From NCBI GenBank assembly GCA_018262985.1, contig JADFDI010000006.1, positions 1 to 64,000 on the forward strand: DNA of 64,000 bases. The letters are read 5' to 3'. The notes under the pieces were generated by a model that saw only the letters and a program-made list of their open reading frames with translations, was not told the origin of the DNA and searched no databases. Positions 8,437 through 16,481 of the stretch are shown here, one piece after another; the first letter of the stretch is position 1; the number at the start of each line of letters is the position of its first letter. Made by a program: the position numbers and the translations under genes. This DNA is from Spirochaetota bacterium. GTDB taxonomy: Bacteria; Spirochaetota; Spirochaetia; Treponematales; UBA12059.

Positions 8437-9597
8437 TTGACCGGCATGCACCATCTTTTCGCAATTCCCGATTCGGCCATGGTTCCGCCCTTCTGCCCGC
8501 GTCCCGGATGCGTTCACCACCTCGCGCCGACCGAACAATCCTGGTACGAACGCGATGGCTACCACGAAACCAGCGCGTTCGGCCGGGTGGCGAGGTTCCG
8601 CTGCAAGACCTGTGGACGTAACTTCTCCACCCAGACCTTCCGCGTCGACTACTATGCAAAAAAGGTGGTCGACTACCGTGAGTTCGAAGGACTGCTCGCC
8701 TCTTCGATGAGCGGTCGCGCGCTCGGTCGGCACTTCGGACTGTCCCCGGACAGCGTTCAGAACCGCGTCGACCGGCTCTCTCGCCAGGTGCTCGCGATAC
8801 ACTCCCATTTACGGTCCCTCGCCGATCCTCGGGAGCCGGTCGCCATCGACGGATTCCAGAGCTTCGACCGGTCGCGGTTCTTTCCCAACAACATCACAAT
8901 TTCAGTCGCCGGCGACTCGCGCTTCCTTTTGGAAGCGACGCACGCGAGCCTCCGCCGGTCGGGCTCGATGACAGCGAGACAAAAGGCGCGGCGGGAAGTG
9001 CTCGAAAGGACGGTCACATACGAACCGCGGGCGGTCGAGCGGTCGTTCGCGGAACTGCTCGACCAGATCGCCCGCGACCGACCGCCGCGCGGTGGCCAGC
9101 CGCTCGTCCTCGTCACGGATCTCAAGAAGGAATACACGTCGGCTCTGGAAACGCATGCGCTGGGATCCTTCGGTAAGGGGATGGTCGCGCGGGTGCTCGT
9201 AAGTTCGCGGAAGCCTCGCACCGGATGGAATCCGCTCTTTCCCGTAAACTACTGGGACCGGGAGCTCAGGAAGGACCAATCCGCGTACAGACGCAAGACG
9301 AGTTGCCACGCTCGCAACGCATCGAACGGGATGGCTCGGTTCTGGTGCTACGCACGCTACCATAACTATCGCAAACGATACCTGATCGGCTCTCACATCG
9401 ATGATCGGCGGAAGCACGCGGATGTCGCGGGCATCCTCAAGGAAGCCCGGTTCGGTCTTGAAGGACTCTTCTACCAGGCTCGGGCGTTCTTCTCGCGCAG
9501 CTCGCTGTCCACGGCGGGGATGAAGGCTTGGCTCAAGCTCTACCCGACGCCAGGCACCGACTGGATCGGCCGTGTCCCGGCATATGCGTTGGATTGA
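8437..9597 (+). CDS. Transposase-like protein (zinc ribbon, HTH, DDE-type fold suspected)
   Basis: 386 residues from TTG 8437, or 383 from ATG 8446; neither has a clear ribosome site. An N-terminal zinc-ribbon pattern (CPRPGC, then RFRCKTCGRNFSTQTF) is followed by a helix-turn-helix-like stretch (GRALGRHFGLSPDSVQNRV, about 90-108), an acidic EPVAIDGFQSFD, a second acidic VTDLKKEY and a basic C-terminal region with SCHARNASNGMARFW. This order (zinc ribbon, HTH, DDE core) resembles IS1- and IS1595-type transposases, but I do not recognise a named family. The gene fills an element with perfect inverted ends and has no stop or frameshift, so it may be recent and functional. Confidence 0.7.
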   Translation: MTGMHHLFAIPDSAMVPPFCPRPGCVHHLAPTEQSWYERDGYHETSAFGRVARFRCKTCGRNFSTQTFRVDYYAKKVVDYREFEGLLASSMSGRALGRHFGLSPDSVQNRVDRLSRQVLAIHSHLRSLADPREPVAIDGFQSFDRSRFFPNNITISVAGDSRFLLEATHASLRRSGSMTARQKARREVLERTVTYEPRAVERSFAELLDQIARDRPPRGGQPLVLVTDLKKEYTSALETHALGSFGKGMVARVLVSSRKPRTGWNPLFPVNYWDRELRKDQSAYRRKTSCHARNASNGMARFWCYARYHNYRKRYLIGSHIDDRRKHADVAGILKEARFGLEGLFYQARAFFSRSSLSTAGMKAWLKLYPTPGTDWIGRVPAYALD

Positions 9598-9601
9598 GGC
9601 A

Positions 9602-9623
9602 TACCCGGAAGCTTCGTGACACT
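9602..9623. repeat. Right terminal inverted repeat of the IS-like element
   Basis: 22 bp, exact reverse complement of 8386-8407. It ends 2 nt before the stop codon of the M48 protease gene (9626-9628). Confidence 0.85.
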
Positions 9624-9625
9624 AA

Positions 9626-10618
9626 TTACTGGTTGAAGATGTCCTTGAGCGCGCCCCCGAGCTCACCGGCCGCGTGCTCGATGCCCTTCCCGAGATTCGT
9701 GAACAGGCGGGACAGCGGATCCTCGCCCTCCTCCACGGTGCGCTTGTAGTAGTCGAAGCCTTCCTTCATCTCGGCCGCGGGGTCGTCGGTGCGGTGCTCG
9801 CGCTTCAGGTACATGCCGTCGAGGATCGTGGCGTAGAGCCCCGAGGCGGCCCAGGTCTTTAGCTCCGAGAGGCGCGTGACGGGATGCGGGTGGGAAAGCC
9901 AGAGCTGGTTGAGGATCTTGTGGAAGGTGTCGACCAGGTCCTTGCGGTCCTCGAACTCCCGCGCCTGCGCGAAGAAGTCGTTCAGGTTGACCTGCGAAAG
10001 GTCCTCGCCGCCGGCCATGCGCATCAGGACCCGGTAGCTCGGCTCCTCGACCTGGGTGGCGAGCAGGGCGGCGCGGTCGGCGGACAGCTCGCTCTTGCGG
10101 TCCCATTCCGAGAGCGCCGCGATGATCGGCAGCGCGGCGAGCTGGGCTCCCGGAATCAGCGAGAGCGAGACGTTCGCCAGCAGCCAGATCAGGGTCTTGT
10201 ACATCGCGTGCCCGCTCATCACGTGGCCGAACTCGTGGGCCACCACGACGCGGAGCTCGTCCTCGTCGAAGGTGCGGAGGATGGAGCTGTTGAGCACGAT
10301 CCAGGGTTCCTTGGCTCCGAAGGTGTGGGCGTTGAAGAAGGGGCTCTGGGTGACGAAGACCCTCGGCCGGTACGGCCAGTCGAAGGTCTCCACCAGGTCG
10401 TCGATGATCGTGTTGATTTTCGGATACTGGGTCGGGCCGACCTTGACGCTCGAGGCGTAGTGCATCAGCTGCATGCCGCGCTCGGTGGTCACCGAGAGGA
10501 AGGTCTTGATGAGCTCGTCGAGCCCCTTGACCTGCCGGAGCGCCGCCAGGGCGGCCCGGTCCGCGGGGTGCTCCCAGGAGCGGGGATCGATCTCGTACAG
10601 CTTCTTCACGCGCTTCAT
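9626..10618 (-). CDS. M48 family zinc metalloprotease
   Basis: About 330 residues. The zinc-binding HExxH motif is present in VVAHEFGHVMSGH, with a probable third ligand glutamate in the KSELSADRAALL segment, as in M48 peptidases. A hydrophobic stretch follows the HExxH (LIWLLANVSLSLIPG), so it is membrane-associated or has a buried helix; there is no N-terminal signal. ATG 10618 is preferred over ATG 10624 because GGAG is 9 nt upstream rather than 3. Probable role is proteolysis of membrane or misfolded proteins (family knowledge). It lies 115 nt after ugpE with a strong hairpin between, so it is probably transcribed separately. Confidence 0.88.
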   Translation of the reverse strand: MKRVKKLYEIDPRSWEHPADRAALAALRQVKGLDELIKTFLSVTTERGMQLMHYASSVKVGPTQYPKINTIIDDLVETFDWPYRPRVFVTQSPFFNAHTFGAKEPWIVLNSSILRTFDEDELRVVVAHEFGHVMSGHAMYKTLIWLLANVSLSLIPGAQLAALPIIAALSEWDRKSELSADRAALLATQVEEPSYRVLMRMAGGEDLSQVNLNDFFAQAREFEDRKDLVDTFHKILNQLWLSHPHPVTRLSELKTWAASGLYATILDGMYLKREHRTDDPAAEMKEGFDYYKRTVEEGEDPLSRLFTNLGKGIEHAAGELGGALKDIFNQ

Positions 10619-10688
10619 GAGCATGGTCGGTCTCCTCGTCCAGGGTTCGGCGGCCGCCGCGGCGGGCGGACCGGGGTTGGATGGAGCG

Positions 10689-10721
10689 CGAGGAAGGAAG
10701 GGATTCCCCCTTCCTTCCTCG
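10689..10721. terminator. Perfect 14-bp hairpin downstream of ugpE
   Basis: Arms 10689-10702 (CGAGGAAGGAAGGG) and 10708-10721 pair perfectly around a 5-nt loop. It starts 19 nt after the ugpE stop on the minus strand. No T-tract follows on either strand, so it is an intrinsic-terminator-like or mRNA-stabilising hairpin rather than a textbook terminator. Confidence 0.6.
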
Positions 10722-10739
10722 TTCGGGCTCTCCCGCGGC

Positions 10740-11585
10740 TCACTTCTCCGTGTCGGTCATGCCCTTCACGAACTGCTTCTGCATCAGCACCACCACGAGG
10801 ATGGGCGGGATCATCGCGAGCAGCGTGGTGGCCATGACGATCTCCCACTCGATCTGCACGTCGGCGCCCGAGAGCATGCGGTTGATGCCGATGAGCAGCG
10901 TGTAATACTTCTGTTTGGTCGTGATGAGCAGGGGCCAGAGGTACTGGTTCCAGCCGTAGATGAACTGGATGACGAACATGGCCGCGATGGGCGTGCGCGT
11001 CATCGGCACCAATATCTCGGCGAAGAAGGCCATCGGACCGGCGCCGTCGATCTGCGAGGCCTCGGCGATTTCGCGCGGCACCGTCATGAAGAACTGCCTG
11101 AACAGGAACACGGCGGTCGCCGACACCACCATGGGCAGGATGAGCCCGAGGTAGCTGTTCGTGAGGCCCAGGTCGGACACGACCTTGTAGGTGGGCATGA
11201 TGCGCACCTCGACCGGCAGCATGAGCGTCACGAAGATCGACCAGAAGAAGAAGCTCCGGAAGGGGAACTTGAAGAAGACGATGGCGTAGGCCGCGAGCAG
11301 CGAGATGACGATCTTCCCCACCGCGATGCCGAGCGCCATGATGAGCGAATTCTTCATCATGGTGAGCGCCGAGGCGCCCAGGTTCTCCGCGCCTTCGCCG
11401 AGCGCGCGGGCGTAGTTCTCGAGGAGGTGCGGCCCCGGCGTCACCGGCATCGGCGCCGAGAGGATCTCCTGGCTCGTGTGCGTCGACGCCACGAAGACGA
11501 GGTAGATCGGGAAGACGATGACGACGATGGCGAGCGCCAGCCAGAAGTGGGTCATGAAGCGCCTGAGGCGCGAGTGTTCGGTCAT
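10740..11585 (-). CDS. ugpE: sn-glycerol-3-phosphate ABC transporter permease UgpE
   Basis: 281 residues, six predicted membrane helices, and the MalG-type EAA loop that contacts the ATPase (EASQIDGAGPMAFFAEILVPM). The order binding protein - UgpA - UgpE and similarity of the partner binding protein to UgpB support the assignment; as a lone permease it could serve another sugar. ATG 11585 lies 9 nt after the ugpA stop with GAGAGG between, so it is co-translated with ugpA. No ATPase gene (ugpC/msmX type) occurs in the window. Confidence 0.88.
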   Translation of the reverse strand: MTEHSRLRRFMTHFWLALAIVVIVFPIYLVFVASTHTSQEILSAPMPVTPGPHLLENYARALGEGAENLGASALTMMKNSLIMALGIAVGKIVISLLAAYAIVFFKFPFRSFFFWSIFVTLMLPVEVRIMPTYKVVSDLGLTNSYLGLILPMVVSATAVFLFRQFFMTVPREIAEASQIDGAGPMAFFAEILVPMTRTPIAAMFVIQFIYGWNQYLWPLLITTKQKYYTLLIGINRMLSGADVQIEWEIVMATTLLAMIPPILVVVLMQKQFVKGMTDTEK

Positions 11586-11594
11586 GGCCCTCTC

Positions 11595-12479
11595 CTAGTA
11601 GGTGACTTTCCGCTCGATGAAGCGGAACTGCAGGACCGTGAGGCCGATGACGAGGATCATGAGCACCACCGACTGCGCGGCGGAGCTGCCGAGCTCGAGG
11701 TTCACGACGCCGTCGCGCCAGACCTTGTAGATCAGGATGCTCGTCGCCTTGCCCGGCCCGCCGCCCGTCACCTGGTGCACGATGGGGAAGGTCTCGAAGA
11801 AGCCGTACACGAGGTTCATGACGAGCAGGTAGAAGGTGGTCGGCGAGAGCATGGGGAAGACGATGCGCCAGAAGCGGCTGAAGGGACCCGCGCCGTCGAT
11901 GGCCGCCGCCTCCACCAGGGTGGCCGGCACGCTCTGCAGGCCAGCCAGGAAGAACACGAAGTTGTACGCGATCTGCTTCCACGAGGCCGCGACCGCGATC
12001 AGGAGGAAGGCGTGCGTCGAGTCGAGCAGGTGGTTCCACTCGACGCCGAAGGCGCTCTTGAGGAACCAGGCCACCACGCCCACGTTCGGGTTGAACATGA
12101 AGAGCCACAGCACGCCCGCCACCATGGTGGCCACGGCGTAGGGCCAGGTCAGCATGGTTTTATAGAACGAAGCGCCGCGGATCCGCTTGTTGGCCTGCGC
12201 CGCCAGGAAGAGCGCGATGCCCATGGACGAGAGCGCCACCGTCACCGCGAAGGCGGCCGAGACGCCGAACGAATCCCAGTATTCGGGGTCGCGGAAGAGC
12301 TTCAGGTAGTTGTCGAAGCCGACGAAGATGCTGCGCAGGCCGAAGGCGTCCTGCACGAAGAAGGACTGCCACAGGGCCTGCGCCGAGGGCCAGAAGAAAA
12401 AGACGAGGACGATGGCCATCTGCGGCAGAACCAGCAGGTAGGGCAATCCCTTGGATGAAAACTCGTACTGCTTGGCCAT
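11595..12479 (-). CDS. ugpA: sn-glycerol-3-phosphate ABC transporter permease UgpA
   Basis: 294 residues with six predicted membrane helices and the MalF-type EAA loop (EAAAIDGAGPFSRFWRIVFPM). A GGGAGGGGG ribosome site precedes ATG 12479. It is separated from ugpB by 165 nt carrying a long imperfect palindrome, while only 9 nt separate it from ugpE. It forms the heterodimeric membrane channel with UgpE for uptake of glycerol-3-phosphate or glycerophosphodiesters (family knowledge). Confidence 0.88.
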   Translation of the reverse strand: MAKQYEFSSKGLPYLLVLPQMAIVLVFFFWPSAQALWQSFFVQDAFGLRSIFVGFDNYLKLFRDPEYWDSFGVSAAFAVTVALSSMGIALFLAAQANKRIRGASFYKTMLTWPYAVATMVAGVLWLFMFNPNVGVVAWFLKSAFGVEWNHLLDSTHAFLLIAVAASWKQIAYNFVFFLAGLQSVPATLVEAAAIDGAGPFSRFWRIVFPMLSPTTFYLLVMNLVYGFFETFPIVHQVTGGGPGKATSILIYKVWRDGVVNLELGSSAAQSVVLMILVIGLTVLQFRFIERKVTY

Positions 12480-12510
12480 GCCCCCTCCCGGATCGACGTT
12501 ACGGAGAATC

Positions 12511-12626
12511 GAACCGCGGAGACGCCGAGACGCGGAGAGGAATGGAAGAGGACCCGTCGGGGAAGAATTCCTTCCCGAGTCCTCTTCCTCCCTCTTTGCT
12601 CTGCGTCTCAGCGCCTCCGCGGTTTC
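12511..12626. repeat. Long imperfect palindrome between ugpB and ugpA
   Basis: Arms of about 55 nt begin with GAACCGCGGAGACGCCGAGA and end with its imperfect complement (GCGCCTCCGCGGTTTC), with a symmetric centre around GGAAGAATTCCTTCC. Transcribed as RNA it would fold into one long hairpin inside the operon, immediately after ugpB. A related element with the shared core CGCCGAG(A/T)CGCGGAGAGGA lies at 55700-55812. Confidence 0.75.
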
Positions 12627-12644
12627 TTGTCTGTTCGACTGCGT

Positions 12645-13970
12645 TTATTTATTGAGCCGCTCGAAGTCGCGCAGTTTGATGTTGCCTTCGGTCACGATCT
12701 TGTCGAGGCCGGCCTTGACGGAGATCTTGTCGGCCAGGATGTCCTCCCAGGTCTGGTCCTCGAGCTCGCGGATCTGCGGCATGTAGCCGAAGCGGATGCC
12801 CATGGAGTTCGCGGTCGGGGCCTTGTTGAGCAGCTGCTGGATGGCCACTTCGAGGCCCGGGTTCTCCGTGTAGTAGCCTTCGCCCTTGGTGAGCTCGTAC
12901 GCCGCGATGGTGATGGGCAGGTAGCCGGTGGTCTTGTGCCAGAAGGCCTGGACCTCGGGGCTCGAGAGGTAGGTGAAGAACTTGGCGGTGGCCTTGTACT
13001 CGGGCTCGGTCTTGCCTTCGAAGACCCAGAGCGAGGCGCCGCCGATGATGGAGTTCTGCGGGGCGTTCGCGACGTCGGGGTAGTAGGGCAGGCGGGCGAC
13101 GCCGAAGGGGAACTTGCAGTTGGCCTTCATGTTGCCGTAGCCGCCGATCGACTCGAAGTGGATGCCGACCACGCCGCCGGTGAAGAGCGGGTTGGCCTTG
13201 TTCTCGCGGCCGCCGTACTTGAACACGCCTTCCTTGGAAAGGTCGTAGAGGTTGGTCAGGTGCTTGACCTGCAGGTCGGCGTTGATCTTGAGCTCCGCCT
13301 CGAGGCCGTCGAAGCCGTTCGACAGGGTGCCGAAGGGCACGTCGTGCCAGGCCGAGAAGTTCTCGAGCTGTATCCAGGAGATCCAGTTGGTCGTGAACCC
13401 GGCCTCGTAGCCGGCGGCCTTGATCTTGCGGGCGGCGTCGAAAAGCTCGGGCCAGGTGGCGGGCGCCTTCTCGGGGTCGAGCCCGGCCTTGGCGAAGGCT
13501 TCCTTGTTGTAGTACATGACCGCGGTCGACGAGTTGAAGGGGATGGAGATCATCTCGCCCTTCGAGGTCGAGTAGTAGCCGGTGATGGTCGGGATGTACG
13601 CCTTCGGGTCGAACTTCTCCTTCATCTCCTTCATGAGGACGTGGACCGGCTTGACGGCGCCCTTGGCGGCCATCATGGTCGCGGTGCCGACCTCGTAGAC
13701 CTGGATGATGGCGGGGGCCTGGCCGGCGCGGAACGCGGCGATGCCGGCGTTCATAGTGTCGACGTACGACCCCTTGTACACGGGCGTCACCGTATAGACG
13801 TCCTGGCTGGCGTTGAAGTCGTCGCAGATCTTCTGGACGGCCTCGCCGTTCTTGCCGGTCATGGCGTGCCAGAACTCGATGCTGGCGGGCTCCGGCGGCT
13901 TCGGGGCGCAGGACATGGCGACCATGGCCAGCGCGGCAAGCGCGAGCACCCACACGTTCCTCGTTTTCAT
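12645..13970 (-). CDS. ugpB: sn-glycerol-3-phosphate-binding lipoprotein UgpB
   Basis: 441 residues. A lipoprotein signal (MKTRNVWVLALAALAMVAMSC) puts the lipidated cysteine at residue 21. The mature protein carries UgpB hallmarks: IEFWHAMTG, VYKGSYVDTMNAGIAAFRAG, then QVYEVGTATMMAAKGAVKP. It captures glycerol-3-phosphate or glycerophosphodiesters outside the inner membrane for UgpAE. ATG 13970 is chosen because AAGGAGG lies 6 nt upstream and the signal peptide begins there. Second gene of the operon, 99 nt after the GDPD gene. Confidence 0.92.
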   Translation of the reverse strand: MKTRNVWVLALAALAMVAMSCAPKPPEPASIEFWHAMTGKNGEAVQKICDDFNASQDVYTVTPVYKGSYVDTMNAGIAAFRAGQAPAIIQVYEVGTATMMAAKGAVKPVHVLMKEMKEKFDPKAYIPTITGYYSTSKGEMISIPFNSSTAVMYYNKEAFAKAGLDPEKAPATWPELFDAARKIKAAGYEAGFTTNWISWIQLENFSAWHDVPFGTLSNGFDGLEAELKINADLQVKHLTNLYDLSKEGVFKYGGRENKANPLFTGGVVGIHFESIGGYGNMKANCKFPFGVARLPYYPDVANAPQNSIIGGASLWVFEGKTEPEYKATAKFFTYLSSPEVQAFWHKTTGYLPITIAAYELTKGEGYYTENPGLEVAIQQLLNKAPTANSMGIRFGYMPQIRELEDQTWEDILADKISVKAGLDKIVTEGNIKLRDFERLNK

Positions 13971-14069
13971 CGTTCGCCTCCTTGTGGCGCGTCGCCCTGG
14001 CCATCGATGGCACGGAGCGGACTTCACTACTGTAGAACGGCTTGGACGTACGCGCAACGGAAAGCTGGA

Positions 14070-14897
14070 TTACCGCGAGGACATTACTTCGAAGGCGCGG
14101 TCCTGGAAGTCGGTGAAGACCCCCGTGGCGCCCCATTCGATCATGCGCTCCAGGTCGGGGATTTCGTTCACGGTCCAGACCATGAGCCCGAAGCCGGCAT
14201 CGCGCACGGCCCGGGTGGCCTCGCGCTCCAGGATGTCGAGGCCGGGGTGGTAGGAGTACGCGCCGAGCTCCCTGAGCAGGCCTATGGGATCGGCCGGCGC
14301 GACTTTTTCGACCAGGGCTCCGACAGGGATTCCCGGCGCCGCCTTCCTCGAGCGTCGGAGGTACTCGTGGTTGAAGGAGGAAACGAGGACCCGATCCGCC
14401 ATGCCGGTTTCCCGGATCAGGTCGAGCGAGCGCTCAACGATCCACGCGTCGCAGGCGCGGCCCGTCGCGTCCTTGATCTCGACGTTGACGGATCCGCCGC
14501 GAACGCGGGCCAGCTCGAGGCATTCGCGCAGGGTCGGGATCCGCTCGCCCCGGAAGGACGCGAGCGCCTCCTGCGCCACCCCGCCCGAGGCGATCCTGCC
14601 GAAGGGATCCCGCTCCACGAACCAGGAGCCTGAGTCGAGTTCCCGCAGCTCCGCGAGGGTCCAGTCGTAGACGGCGTAGCTTCCCCGGTCAGGGAAGCGG
14701 CGTCGGGCGTCGGTGGTCCGGTCGAGGGTGTCGTCGTGGATGACCACGAGCCCGCCGTCGGAGGACGCGGCCACGTCGAGCTCGATCCACGACGCGCCCG
14801 AGTCGAACGCGGCGGCGAAGGCGGCCAGGGTGTTCTCGGGGGCGACCGAGCGGAAGCCTCGGTGGGCGATGACGAGGGGCGCGGTGCCTGCAGCCAT
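14070..14897 (-). CDS. Glycerophosphodiester phosphodiesterase
   Basis: 275 residues with the GDPD signature: IAHRGFRSVAPENTLAAF (catalytic HRG and E..N), WIELDVAASSDGGLVVIHDDTLDRTTD (metal ligands E and D, catalytic H). No signal peptide, so it is cytoplasmic. It hydrolyses glycerophosphodiesters to glycerol-3-phosphate plus the alcohol, matching the uptake genes ugpB, ugpA and ugpE downstream. Starts at ATG 14897 with GGAAAGGA upstream; longer in-frame extension lacks similarity to the family. First gene of the operon, divergent from the GIN-domain gene. Confidence 0.93.
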   Translation of the reverse strand: MAAGTAPLVIAHRGFRSVAPENTLAAFAAAFDSGASWIELDVAASSDGGLVVIHDDTLDRTTDARRRFPDRGSYAVYDWTLAELRELDSGSWFVERDPFGRIASGGVAQEALASFRGERIPTLRECLELARVRGGSVNVEIKDATGRACDAWIVERSLDLIRETGMADRVLVSSFNHEYLRRSRKAAPGIPVGALVEKVAPADPIGLLRELGAYSYHPGLDILEREATRAVRDAGFGLMVWTVNEIPDLERMIEWGATGVFTDFQDRAFEVMSSR

Positions 14898-14948
14898 GTG
14901 GGTCCTTTCCTTTCGGGAGCGGCGTCGCGGCCGCGCCGGGCGTCGCGC

Positions 14949-14957
14949 AGTATACCA
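14949..14957 (-). promoter_or_regulatory. Candidate extended -10 for the GDPD-ugp operon
   Basis: On the minus strand TGGTATACT, an extended -10 (TG-N-TATACT), lies 52 nt upstream of the GDPD start. No convincing -35 is seen. Confidence 0.4.
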
Positions 14958-14981
14958 TCGACCGCTTTTTCCGGCGCGGCG

Positions 14982-15010
14982 TTGCCCCGCGGCCCGCGTC
15001 GCGGTACTGT
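14982..15010 (+). promoter_or_regulatory. Candidate sigma70-type promoter for the GIN-domain gene
   Basis: TTGCCC, 17 nt, TACTGT, 62 nt upstream of the ATG at 15072. The same TTGCCC-N17-TANNNT form precedes the amino-acid permease at 62139. Confidence 0.45.
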
Positions 15011-15071
15011 ATGCGTGTGGCCGCTTCCCCGCGCTCCCCGCGAGGCCCGGAACGGCGCAATGGAGGATAGT

Positions 15072-15851
15072 ATGAAAACCCGCAACATCGTCGCCCTGTC
15101 CCTCGTCTCGGCCGTCGCCCTTTACGGCATCGGCGCCGCCACGAAGAGCCTGCCCTTCCCCGCCCCCTGGCGGAACGCGCCCGTCGTCCGCACGGCCGGA
15201 ACCGAGCTCGCCGCGTCCGGCTCGAGGCTCACGGAGTCCCGCCAGGTCGGGGAATTCGACACGGTGGAAATTTCCGGACCCGTCGAGCTGGTGCTGACCC
15301 GGGGCGAGGACTTCGCCCTCACCATCACCCACGACGCCGCCCTGCTGCCCTCCTACGCGTCCGAGCTGCGCGGCTCCACGCTGCGCCTCGGCCAGGAAGG
15401 CGCGGTCCGCTCCTTCGCCGGCGGAACGCCGCGCGTGGAGCTCGTCGCGCCGGACCTCGAGCGCCTGACGCTCACGGGAACGGCCCGCGTCGACCTCGGA
15501 CCGCTCGGGTGGGACGATTTCCGGCTCGTGTCGTCCGGCACCATCTCAGGCCGGCTCGAGGGCAGCTTCGACGAGCTCGAGCTCGAGTTCACGGGCGCGG
15601 GCAGCATCCTCCTGGTCGGCGACGCCCGCGAGCTCTCGATCTCCAGCCCGGGGGCCTCCGGCATCGACGCCGCGGCCTTCGACGCGGAATCGGCGGAGAT
15701 CCGCATCTCCGGCGTCGGCACCGTGGACCTCGGCCGCACGGAAAAGCTGGACGTCAGCTTGAGCGGCCTCGGTTCCCTGAGCTACCGCGGCGATCCCGAG
15801 GTCACCAGCAAGATCTCGGGCCTCGGCCGCGTGGTCCGCAAGGAAGACTAG
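15072..15851 (+). CDS. Secreted GIN-domain (DUF2807) protein
   Basis: 259 residues. N-terminal signal peptide or anchor (MKTRNIVALSLVSAVALYGIGA), then repeated short beta segments typical of the DUF2807 head domain: FDTVEISGPVELVLTRGED, LTLTGTARVDL, ELEFTGAGSILL, then ISGVGTVDLG and LSGLGSLSYRGD. These fold into a right-handed beta structure; the family is exported and of unknown function. TGGAGG lies 7 nt before ATG 15072. Divergent from the GDPD operon and followed by a hairpin. Confidence 0.85.
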   Translation: MKTRNIVALSLVSAVALYGIGAATKSLPFPAPWRNAPVVRTAGTELAASGSRLTESRQVGEFDTVEISGPVELVLTRGEDFALTITHDAALLPSYASELRGSTLRLGQEGAVRSFAGGTPRVELVAPDLERLTLTGTARVDLGPLGWDDFRLVSSGTISGRLEGSFDELELEFTGAGSILLVGDARELSISSPGASGIDAAAFDAESAEIRISGVGTVDLGRTEKLDVSLSGLGSLSYRGDPEVTSKISGLGRVVRKED

Positions 15852-15887
15852 TCAAGGGAAGCGCGTCCTTGCGCATCCCCTGACACG

Positions 15888-15913
15888 GACGAAGCGCATC
15901 GAGGCGCTTCGTC
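15888..15913 (+). terminator. Hairpin downstream of the GIN-domain gene
   Basis: GACGAAGCGC and GCGCTTCGTC pair perfectly around ATCGAG, 37 nt after the stop. No T-run follows, so termination is a guess. Confidence 0.45.
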
Positions 15914-16034
15914 GGCGGCTCCGTTCGCACTTCCTGTCCTCATTCCCCGGGAAAACGGGGATGAAGCAGCGGAAATGCGATTTGTCCGCGTGCGGGGTGA
16001 ACCCAGGCCGCCGCCGCAGTATGTTTAAAACGCC

Positions 16035-16481
16035 ATGACGCGCCCGAGCCAGCTCCCGATAGCCCTCGCCTGCCTCGCCGCTACCGCGGTCCTCGCGTCC
16101 TGCGCGCGCGTCTCGCTCGAGCCCGGTTCGGCTGCCGCGCGACCCGTCACCTTCCAGATTTCGATAGAACTGCCCGACGCGCCGCCGGACGGCACGGCGA
16201 CTTGGGCCACGACGCTCCCTCCCACGATCGGCTGGTCGACCCAAGGAACGCCTACTCCCGTTAGCGTCACTATCTCCCACGACCTGCCCGTGACCTCAGT
16301 CTATCGCTGGTACCTGAACGGCGCGCCGTTGGAGGACGCGACCCCGGACGGCACGCTCGCGGTGGGCGGCGCCGCGAGCGACACGGGCTCCCTCGCCATC
16401 GGACATTACATCCTGACCGGCGTCGTCGCCGACGGCGTCGCCATCGCAACCGTCGATTGGGTTTTCGAGGTGACCGAATGA
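16035..16481 (+). CDS. Small lipoprotein of unknown function
   Basis: 148 residues. Signal peptide with lipobox LASC (Cys about residue 23), then an acidic, beta-rich region with YRWYLNGAPLEDATPDGTL and IGHYILTGVVADGVAIATVDWVFEV, resembling an Ig-like or PKD-like fold seen in spirochaete lipoproteins. A possible promoter (GTGAAC-N17-TATGTT) ends only a few nt before the ATG. It overlaps the next lipoprotein gene by 4 nt (ATGA), so the two are translationally coupled. Confidence 0.7.
   Translation: MTRPSQLPIALACLAATAVLASCARVSLEPGSAAARPVTFQISIELPDAPPDGTATWATTLPPTIGWSTQGTPTPVSVTISHDLPVTSVYRWYLNGAPLEDATPDGTLAVGGAASDTGSLAIGHYILTGVVADGVAIATVDWVFEVTE

Larger units (their letters stand above)
8386..9623. 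mobile_element. IS-like element with perfect 22-bp terminal inverted repeats
   Basis: A 1,238-bp unit bounded by AGTGTCACGAAGCTTCCGGG (8386, continuing TA) and its exact reverse complement ending at 9623. It contains one gene, a transposase-like protein on the plus strand, opposite to both neighbours. It sits between the M48 protease stop (9626) and the MFS gene start (8376), which without it would be about 11 nt apart. I could not find a target-site duplication: the flanks read GTATAG on the left and AATTAC on the right. Family not assigned. Confidence 0.8.

Noticed and set aside
8377-8808. Upstream extension of the MFS reading frame through the IS-like element
   Set aside because: It is antisense to the transposase-like gene and only open by chance.
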